Source: JAXGQE01 sp040766585
GTDB lineage: Bacteria > Bacillota > SLNR01
NCBI GenBank assembly: GCA_040766585.1
Contig: JAXGQE010000001.1
Coordinates: forward strand, 1 to 64,000
DNA length: 64,000 bases
Direction of reading: 5' to 3'
A program made the position numbers and the translations under genes. The notes below the pieces were generated by a model. It was not told where the DNA came from. It saw only the letters and a program-made list of their open reading frames with translations, and made no database searches. This document shows, one piece after another, positions 42,466 through 51,323 of this stretch (position 1 is the first letter of the stretch; each line of letters begins with the position of its first letter).

Positions 42466-43779
42466 TTACGACTCCGGTCTGTTCAGCAGTCGGAACATGT
42501 GCGTCTTGTAGGCTTCTACCCCAGGCTGGTCAAAGGGGTTGACCCCCAGCAGATAGCTGCTCAGAGCGCAGGTTTTCATCAGGAAATAGGTCAGGGCGCC
42601 AAAGTACTCAGCAGTTGCCTGAGGGACATGGATTGCCAGATACGGGACGCCGCCTTTGATGTGAGCTTCCCGGGTCCCTTGGGCTGCTTTCTGATTGACT
42701 TCTTCCAATGTTCTTCCGGCGATATAGTTCAGTCTGTCCCGATCGGGTTCTGTAGCGGGAATCACCAAGGGACTGCGGTCTTCATCGAACAGAACTGCTG
42801 TTTCCATGATGTGGCGCTCCCCTTCCTGCAGGTACTGCCCCATAGAATGAAGATCCGTGGTGTACTGCAGAGAAACCGGGAACAATCCTTTTCCGCCCTT
42901 CCCTTCGCTTTCCGCAAAAAGCTGCTGAAACCAGGCCCCCAACCCCCGCAAGCTGGGATCGTAATGAATCAGGGCCTCCAGTTTAATGCCCTGCCGGTAC
43001 AGCAGATGACGGATGGCCGCATAGCGCCAGGTGTCGTTGCGGGTGTACCCCATGGTTCCATACCACTTCCTGGCCCAGCGTGCACCCTCAAGGACCTTTT
43101 GCACATCCACTCCAACAATAGCTAACGGCAGCAGTCCCACCGGGGTCAGGACCGAATACCGTCCACCGGTACCTGCCGGAATCGAAAAACGTTCAAATCC
43201 TTCTGCCAGAGCCAGATCCCGCAGCAAGCCTTTTTTAGCATCGGTCACCGCCACAATCCGCCGGGCCGCCTTTTCCCGCCCGTACCGTTCCATCATATAT
43301 TTGTGAATGAAACGAAAAGCCAATCCGGGTTCGATGGTGGTCCCGGACTTGGAAATCACTACCACTGATACATCCTGACCATCCAATTGTTTCAGCAGAG
43401 CGGAGATGTATCGACTGTCCATATGATGCCCAGCCCAATAAAGACGAGGTCCCCGCCTCACTTTCCCGGACAGTTCATTCCAAAACGGGGACAGAAGCAT
43501 TTCTGCACCGGCACGGGCTCCCAGATACGACCCACCGATCCCGATAACCACCAGGGCATCGCTGCTCTCCCGCAAATGACGGGCGACGGCTGTCAGCCGG
43601 GCCATTTCCTGCGGATCCATGGTTTCCGGCCAATCCAACCACTCCAGGTACTCGTTTCCCGGACCGGTTTTCCCATGCAGGGCCCGATGGGCCATCTCCA
43701 CTCGATCTTCCAGTGAAAACAGTTTCTGAGGCGATACAAAACCAGCCGCACCGCTGTCGTCCAGTCGGATCGGTTCCAT
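42466..43779 (-). CDS. pgi: Glucose-6-phosphate isomerase
   Basis: 437-residue Pgi of the shorter bacterial/archaeal-type superfamily. Sugar-phosphate binding blocks are VVIGIGGSYLGARAG and VVVISKSGTTIEPGLAFR; the active-site Glu/His region is GAWFQQLFAESEGKGGKG, and the C-terminal catalytic Lys region is NPFDQPGVEAYK. Interconverts glucose-6-P and fructose-6-P in the cytoplasm. ATG at 43779 with AGGGTGG upstream; an in-frame start at 43806 is less supported. A hairpin separates it from mreB. Confidence 0.95.
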   Translation of the reverse strand: MEPIRLDDSGAAGFVSPQKLFSLEDRVEMAHRALHGKTGPGNEYLEWLDWPETMDPQEMARLTAVARHLRESSDALVVIGIGGSYLGARAGAEMLLSPFWNELSGKVRRGPRLYWAGHHMDSRYISALLKQLDGQDVSVVVISKSGTTIEPGLAFRFIHKYMMERYGREKAARRIVAVTDAKKGLLRDLALAEGFERFSIPAGTGGRYSVLTPVGLLPLAIVGVDVQKVLEGARWARKWYGTMGYTRNDTWRYAAIRHLLYRQGIKLEALIHYDPSLRGLGAWFQQLFAESEGKGGKGLFPVSLQYTTDLHSMGQYLQEGERHIMETAVLFDEDRSPLVIPATEPDRDRLNYIAGRTLEEVNQKAAQGTREAHIKGGVPYLAIHVPQATAEYFGALTYFLMKTCALSSYLLGVNPFDQPGVEAYKTHMFRLLNRPES

Positions 43780-43812
43780 TTTCAACCACCCTCTCATTCC
43801 TGTCATACAACA

Positions 43813-43841
43813 AAAGAGCCTACGAATAACGTGTGCTCTTT
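43813..43841 (-). terminator. Terminator after mreB
   Basis: AAAGAGC (43813-43819) pairs with GCTCTTT (43835-43841); on the minus strand TTTTGTTG follows. Located between the mreB stop and the pgi start. Confidence 0.7.
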
Positions 43842-43877
43842 AGTAAATACTTCATATAAGGCTGATTCCCTGCACCA

Positions 43878-44906
43878 TCAAGAATATCGTGGCAGCATGA
43901 CATACTGGCTGTAAATTCCCTCGAATTCTTCAAGGGCCCGTCCGGTCCCCAGGACCACGCAGGACAGCGGATCTTCGGCTACATGGACGGCCACGCCGGT
44001 TTCCCGGGAAAGCAGTTGATCCAGGCCGTGCAGAAGAGATCCGCCTCCGGTCAGCACCAAGCCTCGTTCAGAAATATCGCCCGCCAACTCCGGCGGGGTC
44101 TTCTCCATGACTCGCTTGACCAGTTGAACCAACTCGTCCAGCACCTCCGCCAAGGAAGTACATATCTCATCCGAATTCACGGCAATGGTTTTAGGCAGTC
44201 CGGTAACCAAATCCCGCCCCTTTACATCGTATAAATCCTGTCGGTACCCTTTCAGGGCCGATCCAGCCTGAATCTTCACGGCTTCGGCAGTTGGATCCCC
44301 GATGAGAAGATTATAGGCGCTGCGCACATGCCGGACAATGGCTTCATCCATGCGGTCTCCACCCATACGGACCGATTCACTGACCACGATGCCTCCCAGC
44401 GAAATCACAGCAGCATCCGCTGTGCCGCCGCCAATGTCCAGTACCATGTGCCCATATGGCTGGGTAATATCCAGCCCGGCACCCAGAGCCGCCGCCAGCG
44501 GTTCTTCAATGATTTCAGTCCGTCGGGATCCCACCTGCATCGCCGCATCCATGATGGCTTTCTTTTCCACCGTGGTCACCCCCGTGGGAGCACAGACAAT
44601 AATCCGGGGCTTGAACAGACGCGATGGACTGCTGACAGAGCGAATAAAATGGCGCAGCATGGCTTCGGTGATCCGATAATTGGCGATCACGCCGTCCTTC
44701 AAAGGACGTACCACGGTAATCCCCGTTGGTGTCCGCCCCATCATTTTCAACGCTTCGCTGCCGTAGGCAATGATGCTGCCGGAATCGCGCTCCACAGCCA
44801 CCACTGACGGTTCACGTAGAACAATACCCCGGCCTTTGACATAAATCAGGACCGAAGCGGTTCCCAAATCTATTCCAATGTCTGCACTGCTTTTCAGTAT
44901 CGGCAC
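43878..44906 (-). CDS. mreB: MreB/Mbl-type cell-shape protein
   Basis: 342-residue bacterial actin: ADIGIDLGTASVLIY (phosphate 1), VLDIGGGTADAAVIS (phosphate 2), VLTGGGSLLHGLDQLL (adenosine). It organises lateral wall synthesis. mreC/mreD are not adjacent, so this is a stand-alone MreB/Mbl paralogue. GTG at 44906 (MPILKSSADIGID) behind GGTGGCG gives the usual N-terminus; a GTG at 44927 is also in frame. A Spo0A-box-like palindrome lies 45 bp upstream. Confidence 0.92.
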   Translation of the reverse strand: MPILKSSADIGIDLGTASVLIYVKGRGIVLREPSVVAVERDSGSIIAYGSEALKMMGRTPTGITVVRPLKDGVIANYRITEAMLRHFIRSVSSPSRLFKPRIIVCAPTGVTTVEKKAIMDAAMQVGSRRTEIIEEPLAAALGAGLDITQPYGHMVLDIGGGTADAAVISLGGIVVSESVRMGGDRMDEAIVRHVRSAYNLLIGDPTAEAVKIQAGSALKGYRQDLYDVKGRDLVTGLPKTIAVNSDEICTSLAEVLDELVQLVKRVMEKTPPELAGDISERGLVLTGGGSLLHGLDQLLSRETGVAVHVAEDPLSCVVLGTGRALEEFEGIYSQYVMLPRYS

Positions 44907-44950
44907 AGTATCGCCACCCACAGTCACATAATCGACACCGAATACCCTCT

Positions 44951-44968
44951 TTCGACAATATTTGTCGA
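44951..44968. promoter_or_regulatory. Spo0A-box-like inverted repeat upstream of mreB
   Basis: TTCGACAATATTTGTCGA: on the minus strand it reads TTGTCGAA, identical to the Bacillus 0A-box core TGTCGAA with its leading T, and on the plus strand TTTGTCGA. It lies 45-62 bp before the mreB start. Confidence 0.4.
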
Positions 44969-45032
44969 TATCCTCCCAAATTTGCAGAAAATTCGAAAAT
45001 ATCTTCCTGTCTCTATAGACAAAGGGCCTCCG

Positions 45033-48000
45033 TTATTCCTTTTTCTCTGTCTTCGACGGGTTGACATCCTCTTTTCCCAGCATCTCCAAAAAGAGCGCCA
45101 CCACTTTCGGATCAAACTGCGTTCCGGCACCCTGCTTCAATTCCTGCAGTGCCTGGCTGTATGTCAGTGCCTTCCGGTACGGCCGGTCATGCAGCATCAC
45201 ATCAAACGCATCCACCACCGCCACAATTCGAGCCGTAGCGGGAATCTGGTCTTCCTTGAGCCCCTGGGGGTACCCGCTGCCGTCCCACCGTTCGTGGTGG
45301 GTCAGGATTCCGGTGGCAATAGGCAGCAAATCATTGGATGCGCTGGCAATCCGATAGCCGATTTCCGCATGGCGGCGCATGATGGCCCATTCTTCCTCTG
45401 TCAGTGGACCGGTTTTGTTCAGAATCCGGTCCGGTATGGCGATCTTCCCGATATCATGGAGAGAAGTTAGCAGTTTCAATTCATCCAGTTGGTTTTCAGC
45501 CAGCCCCAGCTCTTTACCCAACCGGACAGCCCAGCTCTGCATCCTGCGGGTATGCTCTTCAGTTTCATGGCTTCGTTCCCACAGGGTGTTCTCCAGAGAC
45601 GAAATGACGGCGGACCGAAACGACTGGCTCTCCAGCAGCTTATTCTGGTACATCCGATCTTCCGCCTCCCGGATGATCTGATCCACCGGCTGGTCATCGC
45701 TTACTTTGGTGGCCACACCCAGGGCCATGCTGATGGTCAGCAGTTCTTCTTCATCTGCCGCCAGGCTTTGGCGAATGCGCTCAATCAGCCGCTCGCCGGA
45801 CTTCTGATCGGTCCTGGGCAGCAGCATGATGAATTCATCCCCGCCCCAGCGGGCAATCAGATCTTCCTGCCGGCAAGCTCGCTGAAGGGTCCGGGCGATT
45901 TTAGCCAGGAAACGATCCCCTTCACTGTGTCCAAAGGCATCGTTGATGAGCTTCAGACCGTTCACATCCCCCATGAGTATACTCAAGGGCAGCTGCCGCG
46001 GTGTATCCATGCGCTGCAGTTCCTCTTCAAAGTAGGCCCGATTGTACAAACCGGTTACCTGATCATGGAAGCTGAGATGGCGGATCCGGGCCTCCACTTC
46101 CAACTGATCAAAATATACCCCCATAACTTCAGCTACGCTGCGCAGCAGTTCAATATCTTCTATCCGCCAGTCCCGGGGGGACCGGTGATCCGTAAACCCG
46201 AGGAAGCCCACCATGCGATCATCCCGAGAATAGAAAGCCACATTCAGCACCGCCTTGATCTGCCCGGACTGAAGATCTTCTTTCTCCGCTGCAGCCTCAG
46301 GAGGCAGATTTTCCACATCCGCCATCACCAGAACGCCTTCTTTGCGCAGAATCGAGTAGTACCAGGGCATCCGGCGGGTATCGGTCTTTCGCCCCAGCGG
46401 CAGGACGGTTTCTACATGGTCAGCTATCCACTGGGCCATTTTGGTGGCAAGTATCTCTTCTTTGTCATACACATAGATAAAGGCTGTACTGCAGTCTACC
46501 GCTTCGCCCAAGATGGCGCAGATTCGGTCAAAGTCCACTTCATCCCGACGGATCATTAGACTGAGCACCTGGGATATCGCCTTTTCGATAATCAGATGAT
46601 GCTGGACACGCTCTTCCCACTGCAGCCGGTCAGAGATATTGCGCAGCGTCACCAGAACACAGTCTTCATCTTGGTAATGGATCCGGATGGCTCGGGCTTC
46701 CGTGGGAACCACATCGCCGCTGCGGGTAATCATGGATGCTCGGAATTCCGCCTTGCCAGTCCGCACCAGTTCGTCGCGGTATTCCCGATAGGCAACCTCC
46801 ATATCTTCCACCGGATCCAGATCTCCCGGTCCCATGCCCATCAGCTCTTCCCGAGTGTATCCCAATACTTCCATCATAGTCCGGTTGACCTCCACAAACA
46901 AACCGGCAGGCCCCTCCAGACGGAACCGGTAGACACAAGCCATATCCCTCATGTTGTTAAACAGTGACCGAAAATGCTCCTCGCTGACTTTGAGTTTTGC
47001 CTCCACTTCCGCCTGTTCGGTCAGATCGTATGCCGATCCCACCAGTTGAACCACCATTCCATCCTGGATGACAGGGGTCAGATAGACCTGCTGGACCTTG
47101 ATTCCCGCGGCAAACCGACGCCGAGCCATATAGACATAGGGTTTACGACTTTGTATACACTCGGTAAAACGCCGTTCTATATCCGCTCCGATCTCGTCTC
47201 CAAATATCTCAGGTGGTGTCAGGCCGACGATTTGCTGGGTACTTAAACCCACCAGCATTTCATTGGCCGGGTTGAACCGACGGTAACGAAAGACCGGACC
47301 CGGTTCCACATCCACCAGAAACAGTGGATGGGATACCCCCTTAAAAATTTGCTCATAGTCCTGCAGAAGAGCGCTAATCTTGCGTTCTGCTTCTTTCCGA
47401 AAACTCATGTCCTGAAACACCATGACTACGCCCATTTCATCACCGGATTCGCTGCGAATGGGCGCCGCAGAATCGGCGATGGGACGCCGGGTCCCATCCT
47501 TGGCCAGTAGCTCAATGGCATTGGCCAACCCCATGGGACGCCCAGAATGAAGGACTCTTTTTGCCGGCACTTCGGCCGGTGTCCCATCCGCCTCATGGAC
47601 AATGCGAAACACTTCTCCCACGGGAACCCCCACGGCCTCTGCTGCAGAAAATCCGGTCAACTGCTCCGCCACTGGATTGATGAACACGATATTCCCTTCA
47701 GCATCGGTGGCGATGACTCCGTCCCCAATGCTGGACAAAGTAACCGCCAGCCAGCGCCGATCTTCTTCGGCATTCTGCCAGATGACCGACTGGCGCTCTT
47801 TTTGTTCCCGCTCCTGATGGATATCGAAGCAGCAGCCAATCAGAGAATTGGGATCCAGTCGACGTACTTCTTCCCGGATCCACCGGAAAACACCGCTGCG
47901 ATGCCGCAGACGGTATTCCCGTACCCCAACATCTTCTCCATCATCCACGGTTGTGAATTCTGAATCAAAGCGCGATCGATCATCGGGATGCACGTGCTGC

Positions 48001-48191
48001 AACCATCCCATCTCTTTCACATCTGCCAGCGACAGCCCCGTAAATTCCAGCCAGTTACGATTGAAAAATGATCTACTTCCGTCATTCCGGCCTTGCCAGA
48101 TCATCACCGGCAGATCATTCATCACGTCCAATACGGCACGATCCATTGCACCTAAGGTGTCGGTTCCGGGGAGTTTGAATGCTTCGTTCAT
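45033..48191 (-). CDS. Multi-PAS/GAF diguanylate cyclase and HD-GYP phosphodiesterase
   Basis: 1052 residues, no membrane segment. Four PAS domains (about 15-130, 150-260, 275-395, 405-515), a GAF domain (about 520-690), GGDEF (about 705-860, active motif RWGGDEF, with LMGDVNGLKLIND) and HD-GYP (about 865-1040, HDIGKIAIPD and DGSGYPQGL). Both catalytic motifs are intact, so it may make and break c-di-GMP in response to sensed ligands or redox state. ATG at 48191 assumed; a TTG at 48212 is in frame. The likely c-di-GMP source or sink for the riboswitches in this window. Confidence 0.93.
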   Translation of the reverse strand: MNEAFKLPGTDTLGAMDRAVLDVMNDLPVMIWQGRNDGSRSFFNRNWLEFTGLSLADVKEMGWLQHVHPDDRSRFDSEFTTVDDGEDVGVREYRLRHRSGVFRWIREEVRRLDPNSLIGCCFDIHQEREQKERQSVIWQNAEEDRRWLAVTLSSIGDGVIATDAEGNIVFINPVAEQLTGFSAAEAVGVPVGEVFRIVHEADGTPAEVPAKRVLHSGRPMGLANAIELLAKDGTRRPIADSAAPIRSESGDEMGVVMVFQDMSFRKEAERKISALLQDYEQIFKGVSHPLFLVDVEPGPVFRYRRFNPANEMLVGLSTQQIVGLTPPEIFGDEIGADIERRFTECIQSRKPYVYMARRRFAAGIKVQQVYLTPVIQDGMVVQLVGSAYDLTEQAEVEAKLKVSEEHFRSLFNNMRDMACVYRFRLEGPAGLFVEVNRTMMEVLGYTREELMGMGPGDLDPVEDMEVAYREYRDELVRTGKAEFRASMITRSGDVVPTEARAIRIHYQDEDCVLVTLRNISDRLQWEERVQHHLIIEKAISQVLSLMIRRDEVDFDRICAILGEAVDCSTAFIYVYDKEEILATKMAQWIADHVETVLPLGRKTDTRRMPWYYSILRKEGVLVMADVENLPPEAAAEKEDLQSGQIKAVLNVAFYSRDDRMVGFLGFTDHRSPRDWRIEDIELLRSVAEVMGVYFDQLEVEARIRHLSFHDQVTGLYNRAYFEEELQRMDTPRQLPLSILMGDVNGLKLINDAFGHSEGDRFLAKIARTLQRACRQEDLIARWGGDEFIMLLPRTDQKSGERLIERIRQSLAADEEELLTISMALGVATKVSDDQPVDQIIREAEDRMYQNKLLESQSFRSAVISSLENTLWERSHETEEHTRRMQSWAVRLGKELGLAENQLDELKLLTSLHDIGKIAIPDRILNKTGPLTEEEWAIMRRHAEIGYRIASASNDLLPIATGILTHHERWDGSGYPQGLKEDQIPATARIVAVVDAFDVMLHDRPYRKALTYSQALQELKQGAGTQFDPKVVALFLEMLGKEDVNPSKTEKKE

Positions 48192-48323
48192 CCTGGCCAA
48201 CCGCCCTTCCAAAATGATGGTACTATTCTACCATGATTGTGCAAATCCCACAACCGCAAGGCTTGAGCGACTTTTTTCAACAGATTTCTAATCGTTTCGC
48301 AGTCAATCGGCAGCCTTTGAATC

Positions 48324-48352
48324 TTGACAGACGCCGTCCCAATTCCTACAAT
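48324..48352 (+). promoter_or_regulatory. SigA-type promoter of Hsp20 gene
   Basis: TTGACA (48324-48329), a 17-bp spacer, TACAAT (48347-48352). The CIRCE element starts 5 bp downstream, over the expected transcription start. Confidence 0.85.
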
Positions 48353-48356
48353 GGAA

Positions 48357-48383
48357 TTAGCACTTACGGGGCGAGAGTGCTAA
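48357..48383. promoter_or_regulatory. CIRCE element (HrcA operator)
   Basis: TTAGCACTT-N9-GAGTGCTAA, one base away from the consensus TTAGCACTC-N9-GAGTGCTAA. Confidence 0.9.
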
Positions 48384-48415
48384 AATACACACTCATTTTT
48401 CGGGAGGTGGCTGTT

Positions 48416-48859
48416 GTGGCTGGTTTGTTACCTTATCGAAGAGGCCGTTCTCTGCTGGGCAGCAATCGTTTCGAAGACTTTTACAGTCTGCTGGATGATT
48501 TCTTCAACGACATGACGCCCCGCATCGGCCCCTGGCGTGATTCATTCCGGCTGGATGTCCGGGAAGACGAAAAAGAATACCATGTGGAAGCGGAAATGCC
48601 TGGCGTGAGCAAAGAAGATATCAGTCTGGACGCATCCGACAACCGTCTGCGGATTGCTGTCAAACGCACTGAAACCATTGACGAGAGCAAAGGAGACTTT
48701 ATCCACCGGGAACGGCGCTATGGTTCCATGGAGCGGTCCATTCACCTGGCTGCCATGGATGAAGCAAAGGTTTCAGCTCGTTTCGAAAACGGTATCCTCT
48801 ATATAACCGTGGGGAAAAAAGAACCGGGACCCCAGGGGAAACAGATCCAGATTGAATAG
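48416..48859 (+). CDS. Hsp20/alpha-crystallin small heat-shock protein
   Basis: 147-residue small heat-shock chaperone. The alpha-crystallin domain spans about residues 40-135: FRLDVREDEKEYHVEAEMPG, then the ENGILYITV end strand. It holds unfolding proteins in the cytoplasm. GTG at 48416 after CGGGAGGTGGCTGTT is preferred over a longer frame from 48233 that would run through the promoter and CIRCE. Controlled by HrcA through CIRCE; most Hsp20 genes in Bacillus are not, so this is a helpful detail. Confidence 0.93.
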   Translation: MAGLLPYRRGRSLLGSNRFEDFYSLLDDFFNDMTPRIGPWRDSFRLDVREDEKEYHVEAEMPGVSKEDISLDASDNRLRIAVKRTETIDESKGDFIHRERRYGSMERSIHLAAMDEAKVSARFENGILYITVGKKEPGPQGKQIQIE

Positions 48860-48877
48860 GCGAATCTACTTTCAATC

Positions 48878-48912
48878 ACCCGGACCGCCCCTCCGGGTTT
48901 CTTTTTTTTCCT
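48878..48912 (+). terminator. Intrinsic terminator after Hsp20 gene
   Basis: ACCCGGA (48878-48884) pairs with TCCGGGT (48892-48898), followed by TTCTTTTTTTT. Confidence 0.9.
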
Positions 48913-48951
48913 CGTCCGCCCTTTTGCTTTTCAAAGATTCCAATGATCCGG

Positions 48952-48980
48952 TTGACAAACCGACAGCGACTCTGTATACT
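48952..48980 (+). promoter_or_regulatory. SigA-type promoter of SAM-riboswitch operon
   Basis: TTGACA (48952-48957), a 17-bp spacer, TATACT (48975-48980), 33 bp before the aptamer. Confidence 0.85.
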
Positions 48981-49012
48981 AATGCTTAATTTCATAATTT
49001 TTGATCCATTGA

Positions 49013-49127
49013 CTTATCCAGAGCGGCGGAGGGACTGGCCCAATGAAGCCCGACAACCGACATTCCCATTCGAATGAAACGGTGTCAATTCCTGCAGGAT
49101 GGTAGAACGATCATTCTGAGAGATAAG
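49013..49127 (+). promoter_or_regulatory. SAM-I (S-box) riboswitch
   Basis: P1 CTTATC (49013-49018) pairs with GATAAG (49122-49127). Between them lies the S-box core AGAGCGGCGGAGGGACTGGC, then CCAATGAAGCCCGACAACC and the later GGTAGAACGATCATTCTGAG. With S-adenosylmethionine bound, the downstream terminator should form and shut the operon. Confidence 0.95.
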
Positions 49128-49174
49128 GACAAGGGCTTGATCTGCTGACGTGTTATTTGTACAGCACAGACAGG

Positions 49175-49205
49175 CTGCTTTCCTTGCGGAAAGCAGTTTT
49201 TCATT
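49175..49205 (+). terminator. Riboswitch-controlled terminator
   Basis: CTGCTTTCC (49175-49183) pairs with GGAAAGCAG (49188-49196), followed by TTTTTCATTTT; it lies between the SAM aptamer and the first gene. Confidence 0.9.
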
Positions 49206-49244
49206 TTGCAGACGGCTTTTTGTACCCCAAAGGAGGAGCTTTCC

Positions 49245-50417
49245 ATGAACCGATCCAAAACAGTAGACGAAATCAATGAGAAAATCCGCAGCGGCAGCGC
49301 CGTCGTTATGACCGCCGAAGAAGTCATCAGACTTGTTCGGGATCAAGGTATTTCAACAGCTGCCCGGCAGGTGGATGTAGTCACCACCGCCACCTTCAGC
49401 CCCATGTGTTCGTCCGGTGCATTTTTAAATTTCGGCCATTCCGATCCCCCCATCCGCATGACCCGGGCATCGTTAAACGGGGTCCCGGCCTATACCGGCG
49501 TGGCCGCCGTCGACGCATACATCGGTGCCACGGAGACCCGCAATGGAACCGGCCCGGCCTATGGCGGCGCTCATGTCATCTGCGATTTGATTGCCGGCAA
49601 AAAGGTGCATCTGACGGCATCATCGCCAGGAACTGACTGCTATCCTCGCCGTCGTTTGCAAAAAGATATTGGCCTGGAAGAGATGACGGACGCGTTCTTG
49701 CTGAACCCGCGGAACGCTTATCAAAATTATGGCGCCGCTGTCAATACATCCGATCGAACCATCCACACATATATGGGTGTTCTGAAACCGCGGATGGGCA
49801 ACATCCACTACGCCACATCCGGAGAACTCAGCCCGCTTCTGAAGGATCCTCAGCTGCGGACCGTCGGTGTTGGAACCCGGATTTTTCTGGCCGGAGCCGT
49901 GGGCTATGTCGTTGGAGCCGGAACCCAAACTCGCTTTGACCGACAGTTGGGCGAACACGGAATTCCCACAGCTCCTGCCGCTACCTTAGCTGTCACCGGG
50001 CCCATGAAGTACATGGACCCTCGATATATTGCCCCCGCTGTTTTTACCGGGTACGGAGTTTCACTGTATGTCGGCATTGGAGTACCCATTCCGGTTCTGG
50101 ATGAAGAGCTCATGGCCCAGCTGGCCGCTGCCAACCAGCAAATTCGCACATCCATCACCGATTACAGCGTGCCAAGGCGGCAAAAGCCGGTCATTGGCAG
50201 TGTGTCGTACGCAGAATTGCGCAGCGGTTCGGTGAAGATTGATGGAAAAGAAATCCCCACGGCACCCTTATCCAGCTTGCCAAAAGCCCGGGAAATTGCC
50301 CAAATACTAAAAGAATGGGTTCGAGGAAGCCATTTCCTCTTGACGGAACCGGTTCAATCTTTGCAGGCAGCCGCAGAAGATCGTCTTTCCACCCGAGAGG
50401 AGCTGACAGTGCTATGA
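49245..50417 (+). CDS. Homocysteine biosynthesis protein, DUF39/HcyBio family
   Basis: 390-residue protein of the DUF39 (COG1900) family, shown in methanogens to be needed for making homocysteine by sulfur addition to aspartate semialdehyde. Family blocks include TTATFSPMCSSGAF (Cys55), GAHVICDL (Cys113) and SSPGTDCYPRR (Cys132), the last a likely reactive Cys. No CBS domain is fused. ATG at 49245 behind AAAGGAGGAGCTTTCC. SAM-riboswitch control and the following ferredoxin, UPF0280 and MetF genes agree with the role. Confidence 0.93.
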   Translation: MNRSKTVDEINEKIRSGSAVVMTAEEVIRLVRDQGISTAARQVDVVTTATFSPMCSSGAFLNFGHSDPPIRMTRASLNGVPAYTGVAAVDAYIGATETRNGTGPAYGGAHVICDLIAGKKVHLTASSPGTDCYPRRRLQKDIGLEEMTDAFLLNPRNAYQNYGAAVNTSDRTIHTYMGVLKPRMGNIHYATSGELSPLLKDPQLRTVGVGTRIFLAGAVGYVVGAGTQTRFDRQLGEHGIPTAPAATLAVTGPMKYMDPRYIAPAVFTGYGVSLYVGIGVPIPVLDEELMAQLAAANQQIRTSITDYSVPRRQKPVIGSVSYAELRSGSVKIDGKEIPTAPLSSLPKAREIAQILKEWVRGSHFLLTEPVQSLQAAAEDRLSTREELTVL

Positions 50418-50599
50418 TTGGCTATGATCCAACCCTTTGTGTACACTGCGGTGCCTGCAGCGTCCACTGTCCCCATGGCACTATCACCTTCGATACTAAG
50501 GATCTCATGGTATTTTCCCACGAAAGGTGCCTCCATTGCGGCGCATGCCTGGATGCCTGCCCCTGCAGTGCACTGAGTGAGGTGAACAGCTATGTATGA
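50414..50599 (+). CDS. Small two-cluster ferredoxin of the homocysteine operon
   Basis: 61-residue 2[4Fe-4S] ferredoxin with CVHCGACSVHCP and CLHCGACLDACP, both complete. ATG overlaps the stop of the DUF39 gene (ATGA), so production is coupled. In other anaerobes a ferredoxin domain, sometimes fused to a NIL domain, goes with the DUF39 protein and is thought to supply electrons for sulfur transfer; here it is a free small protein. Confidence 0.92.
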   Translation: MIGYDPTLCVHCGACSVHCPHGTITFDTKDLMVFSHERCLHCGACLDACPCSALSEVNSYV

Positions 50600-51305
50600 A
50601 GAGCGGACATATCGAAAGACTGTATCCGCTGCCGGTTTGCAGCAGTGGAATGTGGTGGATGGTGAATCGGATCTGCAAGTCTACAGTCCGGTGGATATCA
50701 TCGTACCGCTTCAGGATTCTCTCCAACGCCATCGGTTGGCTATTCAGGAATACATCGCCCAGCATCCGGAGTTTGCTGAAAGCCTGGTCCCCTTGCCGGA
50801 GGATCCAGCCGCGCCGCCCATCGTGGCCGCCATGCTGAAAGCGTCTGCGTCTGCCGGAGTGGGCCCAATGGCTGCCGTGGCCGGTGCCATCGCACAGTTT
50901 ATTGCTATGGATGTGATCCATCTGACTCCTGAAATCATCATTGAAAACGGCGGTGATATCTACATGCAGTCCCCTTGCCAACGGCAGGCCACCATCTATG
51001 GAGGAGAATCGCCCCTATCCAATCAGCTGCACCTGTCTCTGCAGGGGGGCCGTCCCTATGGTATTTGCACATCCAGCGGCACCGTGGGCCATTCCCTTAG
51101 CTTCGGCCGTGCCGATGCTGTAGCCATTGTATCATCCGATGCGGCTGTGGCGGACGCTGCTGCTACCGCCGTGGCCAATCGCATTCAGAGTCCCCAGGAC
51201 ATACCGGATGGACTGCAGTTTGCCTGCTCTTTGCCCGGTATCGAAGGAGCCGTCATTTTATGCGGCCCGAAAGTCGGAATCAAAGGAAACGTCTATCTGG
51301 CATAG
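50592..51305 (+). CDS. UPF0280 (ApbE-superfamily) protein
   Basis: 237-residue UPF0280/COG2122 protein: RLAIQEYIAQHPEF, GPMAAVAGAIAQFIA, IIENGGDIYM and CTSSGTVGHSLSFGRADA are the ApbE-like nucleotide/metal-binding blocks. Function unproven; it often sits next to DUF39 genes in anaerobes and may take part in homocysteine formation. ATG at 50592 after GAGGTGAACAGCT, overlapping the ferredoxin end by 8 bp. Confidence 0.9.
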   Translation: MYEERTYRKTVSAAGLQQWNVVDGESDLQVYSPVDIIVPLQDSLQRHRLAIQEYIAQHPEFAESLVPLPEDPAAPPIVAAMLKASASAGVGPMAAVAGAIAQFIAMDVIHLTPEIIIENGGDIYMQSPCQRQATIYGGESPLSNQLHLSLQGGRPYGICTSSGTVGHSLSFGRADAVAIVSSDAAVADAAATAVANRIQSPQDIPDGLQFACSLPGIEGAVILCGPKVGIKGNVYLA

Positions 51306-51323
51306 ACCTACGAGGTGAACCCA

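Noticed and set aside
45489..46559. 356-codon plus-strand frame
   Set aside because: Antisense shadow of the GGDEF/GAF part of the c-di-GMP enzyme.
48233..48415. N-terminal extension of the Hsp20 frame
   Set aside because: It would translate the -35/-10 boxes and the CIRCE element; a GTG with a strong ribosome site lies at 48416.
49014..49346. 110-codon minus-strand frame over the SAM riboswitch
   Set aside because: Antisense to the aptamer and terminator; the structured RNA explains the region.
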